From: Calvatia gigantea
Taxonomy: Eukaryota > Basidiomycota > Agaricomycetes > Agaricales > Lycoperdaceae
Assembly: GCA_025093985.1 (NCBI GenBank)
Contig: JACAAK010000012.1
Location: 682,001-746,000, forward strand
Direction: 5' to 3'
DNA length: 64,000 bases
The notes below the pieces were generated by a model. That model was not told the DNA's origin. It made no database searches and worked only from the letters and a program-made list of their open reading frames with translations. The stretch's first letter is position 1; each line of letters starts with the position of its first letter. The translations under genes were made by a program, and so were the position numbers. Below are positions 52,853 to 64,000 of the stretch, piece by piece.

Positions 52853-54937
52853 ATGGTTTCTGCACTTCCTCTCGACATTTCTCCTACCATAGGAGCATGG
52901 TTCATTGGCGCCATTACATCCGTTGGGTAATGGTTCCCTTCATACGTCACCCGCGCTCCGAGCTCACTATATTTTATTATAGATTACTTGGTGTCACGAC
53001 CTTGCAATGTTGGATGTATTATTCCAATTTCCCCAGAGATCCAGTTTGGCTGAAAATTCTCGTACGTTGTGTCCCATTTAACATGTAGCCATGTACACTG
53101 ATTTGCCTCGCCGTGGTTCCTATGGCCTTTGTCAGGTGGCTTTGGTCTGGTGAAAGATTGATCAGGATTCTTGCCGTCGTATCTGAACTGACCGGATGTA
53201 CGGTTTCTATTCTTAGGTGTCTTGAAGCCGTGCGGACGACTCTTTCTACGCATACCGGGTACTATTACGCTATCTTGCACTGGGGAAATGTTTCTGCTCT
53301 GTTATCACCAATTTGGTGCGTCACAAAACTTCCATTCAACCTCAAATACCCGACGCTCACCATAGACTATAGGTCTATGGCGGTAAGTGTAGATTCCCAA
53401 AGACGTTTTAAAAATATACTAAAATTTGTTTGGTTCTACCATTCAATCTTACCAGTCGATGGTCCCTCTGACGGTACTTAGACTCATCCCACTCGCCCTA
53501 CCTGCATTGACACCACTTTAGTCAGTTGTGGCGCTGCTGGCTCATTTCTTCTTCGCTCACCAAGTTAGGGGCAGTACGTGGAACCTGTCACCCTCTGTCA
53601 TCTCAAGGTCTAATATAACGATGTAGTAACTCGGGGGAAGTACCGCATTCTGTACTACATAATCGTACGTCCTGGCGGTTGCGTTGGATGTCCGTCAAGC
53701 TGATCCTCTTTATCTTATGATTAGGTTGCCTTCTCCTTGGTAGAATTCGGTGGGTAATTGCAGCCTCATTACTTCTGTCCGGATAGTAACATGGATAACT
53801 GTGAATGTCCAGGGCTCGGGATTGGTAAGTGTCCGCGATTTTAGCAACGTTCACTTAGTTACATTCGAACACGATCAGCCTCATTTGTCAGATCGTAAGC
53901 CATAACCCCCTGCGGAGGGTCATAGACTAACTCCCCTCGGTCCATAGAGTGCTAGGTAACACGTTCGGGAGTATCATCGCTGAGGCACCCAGCGTAGTAT
54001 GCGACATCTCATTACATTTTTCTAGACAACGCATGGTGCTGATGTCCATCTTTGAACAGGACATCGCCACCATTGCTCTTTGTTGTGCTATAATTACCGA
54101 TTGGACCATCACAGCAACCCTTGTGTCATTCCTGCGCAAGAACAAAACCACAAGGTAGACCCAACACGGAACAGCACTTGTAGCAAGTTGACACCCCCGA
54201 AGGACTCGGACTTTGATGCAGATATTGATCCTCTACGCAGTTAACTTCGGTTTGCTTATCAGGTGAGTGACTCCCCATCTCATACGCAGATCTTGCAATT
54301 TTTATTATTTTTGGATCTGTCTCGCTTGTTTTGGGTTCACAGCCTGACCGATCTCGTGGTGCTCATTATAGTACGTACAAAAGAAGCGTTTCTTTTTCGA
54401 TCACCGGACCTTATGGAGAGGATTTAATCGGAATTTTAGACTAACGTGAAGTGGTTGAGCTTCAATCTGTACCAAGTCAGTCTCTTTGAGGTCATAGGAA
54501 ACTGTGAGCACTTCCATCGCGGATCGAGTTATGGCCCTTCCAGGCGCTAATGCCGCACAATGCAGTCTATGCGAACACGATGTTGGCATCGTACGTCTTC
54601 ACCTCCATCACTTCCCTTTTCCTGGTGCCCGGGACTGACGTGTTGTGCACTCGCTCCCAGACTCAACTCACGTACCCTTGTCGCGGAACACCTTTACACG
54701 CCCGAAAATGTACACTTCACCTCCATTAATGTAACCGATCTCAACGGGTCGTTCGCGTTGGACTTGGAAAACAGGGACCAAAACGTGAGTGCTATCCTCC
54801 CCGATAGAATTTGCCAATCTAATTCAGTCCCGTACGGTGCAGGGGCCGACTGCCTCGCACAACAACCGGACGCGGACACAAACGCGTGCCATACCTACAA
54901 CCAGGAGCAATGTCGATGGATCACGGATCAGGATTGA
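52853..54937 (+). CDS. DUF6534-type membrane protein, paralogue 1
   Basis: Multi-pass membrane protein of the Agaricomycete DUF6534 type (family assigned from memory; function unknown, several transmembrane helices). Exons read from the sequence: 52853-52926, 52983-53061, 53136-53149 (14 nt), 53217-53315, 53373-53382 (10 nt), 53456-53473. They give MVSALPLDISPTIGAWFIGA, GLLGVTTLQCWMYYSNFPRD, VALVWCLEAVRTTL and TGYYYAILHWGN. Later recognisable exons include LLAHFFFAHQ (53522 on), CCAIITDWTITATLVSFLRK (near 54080-54156) and NAVYANTMLAS ending at 54590, then LNSRTLVAEHLYTPENVHFT from 54661. The middle (53580-54000) was not resolved and the stop at 54937 is provisional, so I cannot say whether the gene is intact. 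TATAAG lies 30 bp upstream. Confidence 0.62.
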
Positions 54938-56305
54938 GTGACTGTTCCTCTACGGGCGAACACAAGGGTGGCGGGATCCACGGGAGTCTGATCTTTTGGA
55001 GCCCGGGTCCAGGACGTTTGTAAGTTACGGATTTATAATAAGTTGGGGCACGGAGAAGTAATGTAGTATATCATATCCTTGGGGATAGTATCGTACTTTG
55101 TAAAGCGCTGAAATTAATTATTCTTGGAATCAAATTCGCCCAGCGCCCGAAAGTTTCATCTTGATTTCGGGTTTATGGGTGGGCGGTGGGCTTCTTACTT
55201 CGCACAATACCTCGCAGACAATATGTTGTATGGCGACGTAGGAAGTAAGGAATGTAGGAACATGCGGATGTCACGTATTTTAGGACGAGAAGTTAGGAGC
55301 AATTAGCCTACGTTACAGAGTCATGTGCCCATCTTCAAAATGGTTCCTGACGCCCGAGATGCAGGAGCTTTTCCTTTGCCCTCAACGTGCAGCGCCTGAC
55401 AATAATTGCTTCAAATCGCTGACTTGCGTGGTTTGTCAATTTTCATGAAACCTCAGGACCCCTCAACCCCTTCCACTTCGATTTGCCAGTAAATGACGTG
55501 GGGTGTTGCACTCTACGCGTCTCCACCACTCTTCTACTTTACTCCCACCACACCCAACTAATTCTAGGACCTCACTGTACCCGATGTCCTCCGCTTCGCG
55601 CCCTGGCACTTTCTTTTACTTTTGATGATAATACTCTTTGCATGATTGCGTATTTTCTCCCATTCTTTTCTAAAATTTGGACCAGGATTTCCTGCTATAA
55701 ACGTCCGAGGAACCAGTTTAATGCTCTACAGAGTGAGGCTTAATATTGACCTCTAACCTCCGGCCTTATGGCCTCCTGTGGACGACTACGCGCCCTGCTC
55801 ATATGAGGCTTCTGAACACCTCATGTCCCCCCTGGCACCCGGTGAGCAGTGCAGTTAATGAGAATACATGGGCAGTCGAGCCGCTTGTTGGGGGGCGCCG
55901 CGACGGTACCCAGAATCGGTAGGAACTACGAGCTACGGGCTTGTTTCAGGCGGGCTGTTGTTCCAATAACATTACAAACTGATCCAAGGGGCCTACCCGC
56001 CTTGGCCGCAATCATAAACACGGGACACTTGGTGATATAGCGGCAACGGCAACCCATTGCGTCTGTCAGATTCCGTAAAATCGTGTTCTCAGCATTTCCA
56101 ACCTCGTCCCGCCTCAGCGGTCGTTGAGAGACAGAAAAACGTAGCCGTGTGCAGAGTTCATTCAATGGGCTGGCAAGTATTGTGAACGCAGTTCAATGAC
56201 ATCCTCGCAACCTATATTTAACGGCAGAGATCGTTGATGGAGGGCAGTACAGCGCCTCCCCGTGAATAGCTATAAGGGCCAGGCTTCATCTTCAAGACAA
56301 CCAGT
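54938..56305. other. Intergenic region with orphan copy of the GMC gene's upstream sequence
   Basis: From about 55020 to 55740 it matches 58440-59080, the segment that ends in the promoter of the GMC oxidoreductase gene (GGACCAGGATTTCCTGCTATAA at 55679 against the same at 59039). No GMC coding sequence follows; instead, from about 55790, sequence equivalent to that upstream of paralogue 1 begins. TATAAG at 56269-56274 precedes the second paralogue. Confidence 0.6.
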
Positions 56306-58230
56306 ATGGTTTCCGCACCTCTCCTTGACATTCCCCCCACCATAGGAGCATGGTTCATCGGTGGCATTACATCCGTTGGGTAACGCTTCCCTTCATACGT
56401 TATCCGCATCCTGGGCTCACGACATTTGATCATAGACTACTTGGAGTCACGACTTTGCAATGTTGGATGTATTATTCCAATTTCCCCCGAGACTCAGCTT
56501 GGCTGAAAATCCTTGTACGTTGTATCCCAGTCAAGATGTAGCTGCATGACGTTGATATGCCTCCTCGCGGTTTCTACGGCCTTCATCAGGTAGCTACGAT
56601 CTGGTGAAAGATTTATCAAGCTCCTGGCAACCGTATCTGAATTGACTGAAGGTACGACCTCGGTTCCTACTAGGTGTCTCGAAGCCACGCGGACGGCTAT
56701 ATGTACGCATGCCGGGTATTACTATGCTGTCTTACACTGGGGAACTTACATTCCTGTTTTGTCCTCACCGAATTGGTGCGTCGCAAAAAATATCTTCATT
56801 CATCCCGAATATCGACGCTCACTGCCGACTACAGGAGCATGACGGTGAGTGTATATTGTCAAAGAAATTCACTCAAATTTATTTGACCCCACCGTTCAAT
56901 TTTGCCAGTCAATGATCCTTCTGACGGTACTTCGGCTCATCTTACTCACCCTATCCACATTGACTCCGGTCCAGCCAGTTGTAGAGCTGCTGGCTCACTT
57001 CTTCTTCGCTCACCAAGTTAGGAGCAGTATGTGGAGCCCATCGCCCTTTGTCACCTCAAGATCTGATATAACCATATAGTAATCCAGGGGAAGTACCGCA
57101 TTCTGTACTACATAATTGTACGTCCGGTTGTATTGGATGTCCGTCAAGTTGACTTTCTTAATCTAATGATTAGGTTACCTTCTCCTTGGGAGACTTCGGT
57201 AGGTCGTTGCAACTTCGTTTCCTCTACCCGGATAGTAAATGGATAATGTACAGGGTTCGGGATTGGTAGGTGTCCGCGATATTACAGCATTCGTTTATTT
57301 ACATTCGAACACGATCAGCCTCATATGTCGCAGCGTGAGCCATAACCCCCCGGCAGAGGATCATAGGCTAACTTTCCTCGGTCCATAGAGTGCTAGATAA
57401 CACGTTCGAGGGCACCATCTCTGGGACACCCAGCGTATGCGACATTTCATCACATTTTTCTCTACAACGCGCAATGCTAATGTCCATCATTGAACAGCAC
57501 ATCGCAACCATTGCTCTTTGTTGTGCCATAATTGCTGATTGGACTATCACAATAACCCTTGCGTCTTTCCTGCGCAAGAACAAAACCACAAGGTGGATCC
57601 AACACCGGAACTCTCTACCTGTAATAAACTGACGCCCCCGAAGGACTCGGGCCCTAACGCAGATATTGATCCTCTACACGTTCAACTTTGGTTTACTTAT
57701 TGGGCGAGTGACTCACCCAACTCATGTGCAAATCTTGCAATGTTAACAAACTCTGGATCTGTTTCGGTTGTTTTGGGTTCACAGCCTGACCGATCTCGTG
57801 GTGCTCATTATGGTACGTACAAAAGAAGCATTTCCGATCACCGAACCTTATGGAGAGGATTTACCTGGGATGTCAGTCTAACGTGAAATGGCCGAGCTTC
57901 AATCTGTACCAAGTCAGTCTCTATGTGATCGTAGGAAACTGTGAGCACTTCCATCGCGGATCGAGTTATGGCCCTTCCTGACGTTAATACCGCACAATGC
58001 AGTCTATGCGAACACGATGTTGGCATCGTACGTTTTCGCCTCCATCACTTCCCTTTTCCTGGTGCCCGGGACTGACGTGTTGTGCACTCGCTCCCAGACT
58101 CAACTCAAGTACCCTTGTCGCGGAACACCTTTACACGCCCGGAGACGTACACTTCACCTCCATCGATGCAACCGATCTCACCGGATCGTTCGCATCAAAC
58201 CTGGAAATTGGAAACCACCCTCCCCAATAG
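56306..58230 (+). CDS. DUF6534-type membrane protein, paralogue 2
   Basis: Tandem duplicate of the gene at 52853. Exons: 56306-56379, 56436-56514, 56590-56603 (14 nt), 56674-56775, 56835-56844 (10 nt), 56909-56926, with the same phases. They give MVSAPLLDIPPTIGAWFIGG, GLLGVTTLQCWMYYSNFPRD, VATIWCLEATRTAI, AGYYYAVLHWGTYIPVLSS. Further pieces are PVVELLAHFFFAHQ, ILILYTFNFGLLI (from about 57682), LTDLVVLIM, PHNAVYANTMLAS ending at 58027 and LNSSTLVAEHLYTPGDVHFT from 58098 to the stop at 58230. The last exon is shorter than in paralogue 1. The central exons were not fully resolved. Function unknown; localisation in a membrane is inferred from hydrophobic segments. Confidence 0.62.
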
Positions 58231-59053
58231 AATTTGCCAATTTAATTCAGTCCTGTACGGTGCAGGGGCCGGCTGTTTCGCACAGCATCTGAACGCAGAC
58301 AAAATCACATACCACAGATCGACAACAAAGAGCGGTGGCGATGGATCACGGATCAGGATTGAGTGATTGTTCCAGCTCAAGTGACGGCGGTGTCCGACAG
58401 CATAAATGTGGCAAGATCTATGAGGGTTCATGATCTTTCAGAGCCCAAGTCCAGGCCGTATGTACAGCTTTATAATAAGTTAGAAACCAGGAAGTAATGT
58501 AATGTATTCACGCCCGCGAGGATAGTATATATAGTACTTTGTAAAGCGTTGAAATTAATTATCTCTAGACCTCGGTTCGCCCAACCTCCAAAAGTTTTGT
58601 CCTTGTTCCGGATTTTTGGACGAGCCATAGGCTTCTTGTTTCACACAATGTCTTGCAGACAATATGTCGGGTGGCAATGTGGGAAGTAAGGAAAGTAGAT
58701 ACATGCGGGTATCACGTATTTTTAAGACGAGAAGGAGGAACCTTTACGTTAGGGGGTCATGTGCCTATCTTCAAAATGGTTCCCGATGCTGAGCATGCAA
58801 GAGCACCCCCCTTGCCCTCAACATGCAACGCCTGACAATAATCGCTTCAAATCGCCAACCCTTGGACGGTTTATATTCACAAAATGTTAAGGCCACTCAA
58901 CCCATTCAGCTTACTCAGTGGACCTGGGCCTGATGACCTCTTCTTCGCGGCCTGACTCCTGTTTTTTCTCAATTATGCTTCCTGATGATGTATCTCTCGC
59001 CTAGTTGCGTGTTTCCCCCATTCCCTTCTTGATTTTGGACCAGGGTTTCCTGC

Positions 59054-59059
59054 TATAAA
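59054..59059 (+). promoter_or_regulatory. TATA box of the GMC oxidoreductase gene
   Basis: TATAAA 36 bp before the ATG at 59095, in the motif CCTGCTATAAACG. The same motif is kept in the orphan upstream copy near 55700. Confidence 0.6.
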
Positions 59060-59094
59060 CGCCCTACAAACCAGTTCAATCAGAACCCCAACTC

Positions 59095-61368
59095 ATGCGC
59101 CAATTTCTTTCTTTCATACTTTTAGTCATTCCTTCCGTGTTTGCTGGTATCTTTGAGGAGTTCTCTGAACTACCCTCAAAGCGGTATGATTTTATTATTG
59201 CCGGAGGTACTTGAAGTACTTGGATTCACGCAACGTTCGTAAACTCAATCCATCTAGGTGGTACTGCGGGGCTCGTGGTGGCGAATAGACTTACAGAAGA
59301 TTCAGATGTCAATGTTCTAGTGATTGAAGCTGGCGAATCGTGCGTTTGATCCCCATACAACCCCCGAGGTTAGTCCCTTAATATCCTCATAACAGGCATC
59401 AAGGGATTCTTAACCTCGAGGTTCCCTGGCTTTCTTCAAGACTCCGGATGTCAGGGGCACCTTTCGATTGGAACACCTCGAGCACCCCGCAACCCGGTCT
59501 TAATGGAAGATCTATAACTTATCCGCGGGCTCGCGTACTCGGTGGAAGTAGCTCGCACAGTACGTTTGCGTCCTGCTACCCATGACGTTGTCTCAACCTT
59601 GTCCGCCATTAGATGGAATGATATGGATTCGAGGATCTACAGATGACTATGATAAATGGGCTGAGATTACCGGTGACAAGGGCTGGTCTTGGAAGGAAAT
59701 GCTTCCGTATTTCAAAAAGGTATACTGGAGCCACACGTAAGATGGTGACCCTATGTTAATACTTAGGACAGACTGAACAATGGACTGTGGCTCCTGGTCA
59801 TGGGCCCGAAGAAGGCGATTTCAATCCCAAGGTACACGGGTTCAAGGGACCCCTGGGTATCGCTTTGAACAATGTTATTCAACCTACGGACCCGTTGATT
59901 GTGCAAACCACAAAAGACCTTCCGGAGGAATTTCCTTTCCTTGAAGATACCAATGCTGGGCGTCCCATTGGTATAGGTAAGCTTAAATTACTGGGACGTA
60001 ACGCGCACTATGACGTATCCCAGCATGGACGCAGTTCTCAATTGCGAATGGAACACGTACTAGCGCCGCCACTGCTTATCTGGATCCTGTACTTGAGCGA
60101 CCCAACCTCTCGGTACTCATTGGAACGTACGTGACGCGCATTGTGCAAACCTCAAAAGACAGCTTTCGAACCATAGAGTTTGGAAAGAATCAAACAAGTA
60201 TGTCCCTTTTTGAGAAAATTGGCTTGGTCGGTCCTGATTCCGTAGGCCCCCGCCATCAACTTACGGCCACTAAGGAGCTCATCTTATCCGCAGGCGTCAT
60301 TGGTACCCCCCAAATTCTGCTAAACTCGGGTATCGGTGATCCCGGTGGCTTAGCGAAAGTCGGGTCCGAGGTCATCTTCAGCCTTCCCAGTGTGGGCAAG
60401 AATTTCAGTACTGAGCCGATGGTTACGTTTAACTGGGGTGCTAATGAAACGATAATCAAGTAAGCTTACTTCATTCCATGGAGGATGTAATCTCACTGCA
60501 CCTCTAGTTTGAATGCAAACGCAACTGCATCAGGCGCTGCGTTACAAGAGTGGATTGCATCGCGCAGCGGCCTAATGACCGGAGGGAGCGAAAGTATGTC
60601 GGCATACTTCAGATTACCTGGCGGTTCGTCCGTCCTGAGCGCCAACGGTGATCCTTCTGCTGGGCCAAATACGCCTCATTTCAGCATTGCCGTCAACGTG
60701 AGTTCAGCGTCATATTATCTAATTCTGTCTTACAACATATCTCAGGCCAATGGTTTCTTCGCTGGCACCAATCCAAACCCTCCTCTATCCGTCCTAATCG
60801 AAGTTTCCGAGCCCGCTTCTCGTGAGTGGTTTCCACCGAAGGCTCGCGCTCAATGCTCACCCTGGCCCCAGGTGGTTCCGTATCACTGGCATCGGTCGAT
60901 CCGTTCGAGCTCCCAGCACTCGATCTTGGATTTTATTCAACTCCAGTTGACATCGCAATCGTCATGGAAGTATTCCAGAAGGCCCAACGATATGTGACCG
61001 CACCAGCATGGCAGGGCTTTACTCTGGGTCGCATTGCCCCGGCCCCCGACGTTACTGCCGAAGAGGACATTGAACAATACATCAGAAACGTTACTGGATC
61101 TGCTTCCCATGGTATTGGAACATCTGCGATGTCGGCTCGAGGCGCGACTCACGGTGTCGTTGACCCTGACCTGAAAGTGAAGGGTATAGCAGGACTACGA
61201 ATTATAGATGCAGGGGTCATTGTGAGCATTCATATATGGCGTCATTTAACTCGGACTTACCGTTGGGTCCTTCAGCCTTTCAGTCCGTCGGCTAATACGC
61301 AGGCGCCAGTATATGCAATTGCTGAGCGCGCATCTGATTTGATCAAGAAGGCATGGAAATTAAAGTGA
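59095..61368 (+). CDS. Secreted GMC oxidoreductase (AA3 family), intact
   Basis: FAD-dependent oxidase or dehydrogenase of the aryl-alcohol oxidase/glucose oxidase superfamily, probably extracellular. Ten exons: 59095-59206, 59258-59339, 59396-59559, 59613-59719, 59772-59976, 60024-60459, 60508-60697, 60746-60821, 60872-61221, 61276-61368. They sum to 1815 nt (604 aa) with consistent phases and GT..AG introns of 45-60 bp. Signal peptide MRQFLSFILLVIPSVFAG. FAD-binding motif DFIIAGGGTAGLVVANRL is split by intron 1, then VLVIEAGES. GMC signature YPRARVLGGSSSHNGMIWIR and the second signature GVIGTPQILLNSGIGD. Active-site region ASHGIGTSAMS supplies the catalytic His. The second position reads SANTQAPVY, Asn where aryl-alcohol oxidases have His. 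The 3' boundary of exon 4 uses a downstream AG (59771). Substrate not predictable. Confidence 0.9.
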
Positions 61369-63406
61369 AGCCAAGGAAGGTGTCTTTCGTATGAGCGGGC
61401 GGGACTCAATCACGCCAGTATCTCCTATCTTTTGGTTCTAAAGGACTCAAAAGAAATGAACACCTTAAAGCCAGCCACTCACCCCGTTCAGAGACTAGCG
61501 GTATATACTCAAACCCAGTTATTTTATCTCACGTCCTGTGGTACGATTCTTCGCGTGTCAGCTTTTCCTCACCTTTCGCTGTCCTGAAGAAAGGCATTAT
61601 GAATAACCCCGTTCGACGGAGATGAGGAATCGGAATAGAATCAATTGATGACCTATCCCCAAACAGAAACCGCTTTCGCTACCATAATCCTGCCTACGTT
61701 AGTCCTTGTCCTGGTATCCTAAACGCTTTAAAGTCTCGTAGGTGAATAAGTTCCGCTCAGAGGCAGGCGTTGTAAAGGATACATTGCTCGGACTGCCCGC
61801 TTACTACATAGAGTCACAGGATCAAACCTAAGTGTGGCGCTGAATCATTGTCTCTCTAGTCCAGGTTACCCAGGTGAGGAACAATCTCAATATCAGGACA
61901 ACTGAGTCATTTTAAAAGCAGGTGATTGATACCATCTGGGCGTACTCAGTTCCGTGAAATCTGCGACTTCCTTATTTCCTTCGGAAACATTCGACAGTTT
62001 CCAAGATCTCGTAGTGATTACACCGAAACCCGAAAACCGAGCGTCGACAGCCACCACATAGCGATGAAATCTTCAGCCCCACCTTCGCTACAACATGCCG
62101 AGTGACAGTTGAAAATCAAGATTTGGTGTTTTCGGCTCAGTCCAGCGGACTTTTCCCTGTCTTCGTTCTTTCCTTGGCGCTGGTATCAGCATTGTGCTAT
62201 GCTTATCCCACCCGGGTAATTCTTCAGATCTTCAGGGTAGACGGGTGTCAACGGATGCTTGTTTGTTAGCGCGGTTTTCGTCGGCCATGTCTTTCAGTAA
62301 GTTAATGAACCCCTAGTCGTCTCACTGGTTGATCCTCTTTTTTAGGTCCATTATATAGCATTGGGGCTGCTTTGCTCATTAGTTCTTAGTTCTAGACCAA
62401 CAACTTGATGAGAACCTTCCTGCTGCGGACTGCAGACCTATCTCCACCAAGGTGCAAGGAGCTGTGTCTGAATCATGATGTGCATTTCCCCCGTATTTGT
62501 GAAGATCATATTAATAGTCGCATCTCTCGATGAATTCGTATCCATCACCTCACAATTCCCGAGAGCTGGCTGGTGGATATTGGGACGTTGAAATTCTGGA
62601 ACCTGGAATTTGTAACCTTGGAGAGTTTCCTAGGATTGGTACTTAAATTACTGGCATTCCCTTGGCACCTCACTCGATTCTTTCCCCATCGGGACACATG
62701 CGCTTCGACCCATTCAACCCGTGGGTCATGACGAAGTCACACGAAACAACGTGGTATTGGTAGAGTGAGCGTGGCAACCATCCAACTAGAATTTCACATT
62801 GACTCTTAGGTTACACACCGCGAACTGCTAGGCCCCCCAAGCACCTCAGACAGCGTAGACAAGTGCTAGGCACCTCCGAATTGCTTCGAGTCGGGCAGTT
62901 CTTCTAGTGGGTGGCTAAGCCGGCCGCCAGAATTGCCTGGTGCTATATTTTAAATATTCACAGGAGGAGCGATCGCTCGCTTCTTGTGAATTCAATCAAG
63001 TCGATTCAACAACATCACGAGTCACTCCCCAAGGCTCCGTGTTCTCTTGGACGTTGCTATGCGTACACGTTGTATCGAATATGGTCGTCCCCCTCCCATC
63101 CTATGCATGTGATATCATTGTAGTACTACTACCACTTGTTCAGATATCACATTCAGCGGGGCGGATCTCTTAATTGCGGCGCCACCAAGGCGGTGGTTGA
63201 TGGGCATCAGAAGCTTGCATTGATGTAGGTTGCTGATTGGCCGGAGCACCGAGGTCCAAGTGGTGCACGATAGCTTGATACTTAGCCTATCTTTAGCCTC
63301 GCAGAAGTTGATCCAGGGTGCACACGTGCATGGTTGCTCTTCTCCGAACGGAATAGAATTGGTTATAAGCTAGACGTGGGTGATCTCCATTGTAGTAGAG
63401 ACGAGA
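61369..63406. other. Intergenic, no gene recognised
   Basis: About 2 kb of CpG-normal sequence. Short open pieces (for example 62911-63123) match nothing I know. A hydrophobic stretch FPVFVLSLALVSALCYAYPT near 62153-62212 could be part of a lost exon, but no supporting exon structure was found. Confidence 0.4.
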
Positions 63407-64000
63407 ATGGCCCCCGCACTCCATCATGACATTCCTTCTACCATAGGAGCGTGGTTAACTGGCGCTATCGCGTCCGTTGGGTGAGTCGCCAACTCGGTTC
63501 AAAAATTTAGGCCCCTTACAACTACATCGCGTGTGTTATAGACTACTCGGTGTTACGACCCTGCAATGTTGGATGTATTATTCTAATTTCCTGAGAGACC
63601 CAATTTGGCTGAAAGTTTTTGTGCGTTTTATCCACTCGGGGTGTAAATTTTTGACGCTGATGGGGGTGGCGACGAACCGTCCAGGTGGCCGTAATTTGGT
63701 GAGGCATTAATGACCGTCCTTGGCAGAATTGGATCTGAATGTAGCCCCAACGTTCCCAGGGCCCTTGAAATTGCTCGAACGGTTATCTGTGTACATGGCG
63801 GATACCACTATGCCATTATGCACTGGGGGGACATTGCTATTTTGGAAGCATCACCGATTTGGTACGCCCGACGTTGTGGTTAATGTCTGTCACAGTATTC
63901 AATTCTGAGTGCAGGAGTCTGGAGGTGGGCCCCCGATGTTAACTCACTGAGGACAGTCAACTGATTTGTGACCTTGGTTGAATCCTGCAAGATTATGGTT
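63407..64000 (+). CDS. DUF6534-type membrane protein, paralogue 3 (cut by window end)
   Basis: Third member of the array, more diverged. Exons: 63407-63480 (MAPALHHDIPSTIGAWLTGA), 63542-63620 (GLLGVTTLQCWMYYSNFLRD), 63685-63698 (14 nt, VAVIW), 63760-63861 (ALEIARTVICVHGGYHYAIM, HWGDI) and 63915-63924 (10 nt). Introns are GT..AG with the same phases as in the other two genes, including both micro-exons. The rest lies beyond the window. No break seen in the visible part. Confidence 0.65.

Noticed and set aside
62150..62215. A signal-peptide-like hydrophobic stretch as the start of a secreted protein.
   Set aside because: No good start context, no downstream exon with family motifs, and stops follow in all frames soon after.

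Overview
The window reads as nuclear DNA of a filamentous basidiomycete, most likely an Agaricomycete. The spliced genes at the right have the short (about 45-75 bp) GT..AG introns usual in fungi. Their products are a secreted GMC oxidoreductase and DUF6534-type membrane proteins, families that are expanded in mushroom-forming fungi. A decayed reading frame at 27.0-28.5 kb matches, from memory, a large Agaricomycete hypothetical-protein family.

Layout. (1) Positions 1-26874 are one outer Ty3/gypsy chromovirus (B', minus strand, running off the left edge). It has been invaded by a Tc1 element (22-1630) and by a second chromovirus, A (2974-26301, TSD GTTGA/GTCGA). A in turn holds a second Tc1 (3245-4858, in its 5' LTR), a 231-bp LTR-like unit carrying a tRNA-like sequence (7315-7545, TSD AACCT), and two full B-family chromoviruses: B1 (10811-16771, minus, TSD GAAGC) and C (18751-25094, plus, TSD TCCCC). 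(2) 26875-36547 is CpG-poor decayed sequence: an Agaricomycete-family pseudogene, two solo A-type LTRs, an inverted and almost identical third Tc1 copy (30278-31886), a degenerate gag of another family (D), a solo B LTR without matching TSDs, and a truncated antisense zinc-cluster gene beside a probable LTR. (3) 36548-49595 is a decayed B-like element (E, plus) split by a solo A LTR, by full-length element F (38106-47238, minus, TSD ATAAT) and by a solo B' LTR (TSD ATACA). F itself carries an internally deleted Ty1/copia element G (38606-41384, TSD TGGTG). (4) 49596-51.7 kb holds the 3' end and LTR of a further element with a 478-bp tandem duplication. (5) From about 51.7 kb to the end CpG returns and ordinary genes appear: three DUF6534 paralogues on the plus strand and a complete 10-exon GMC oxidoreductase.

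How it works together. Families A and B encode gag, protease, RT, RNase H, integrase and a chromodomain, followed by an extra third ORF. In both families the site just after the 5' LTR is complementary to LTR sequence 33-34 bp past a TATA-like box, the arrangement of Tf1-type self-priming. Element G instead fits half-tRNA(iMet) priming. LTR pairs differ mostly by CG versus TG/CA, and most premature stops look like CGA to TGA or CAG to TAG, so cytosine-methylation decay has probably inactivated most copies. The Tc1 copies at both ends of the region are still open and near-identical. The right-hand genes look like a duplicated DUF6534 plus GMC module in which one GMC coding region has been lost.
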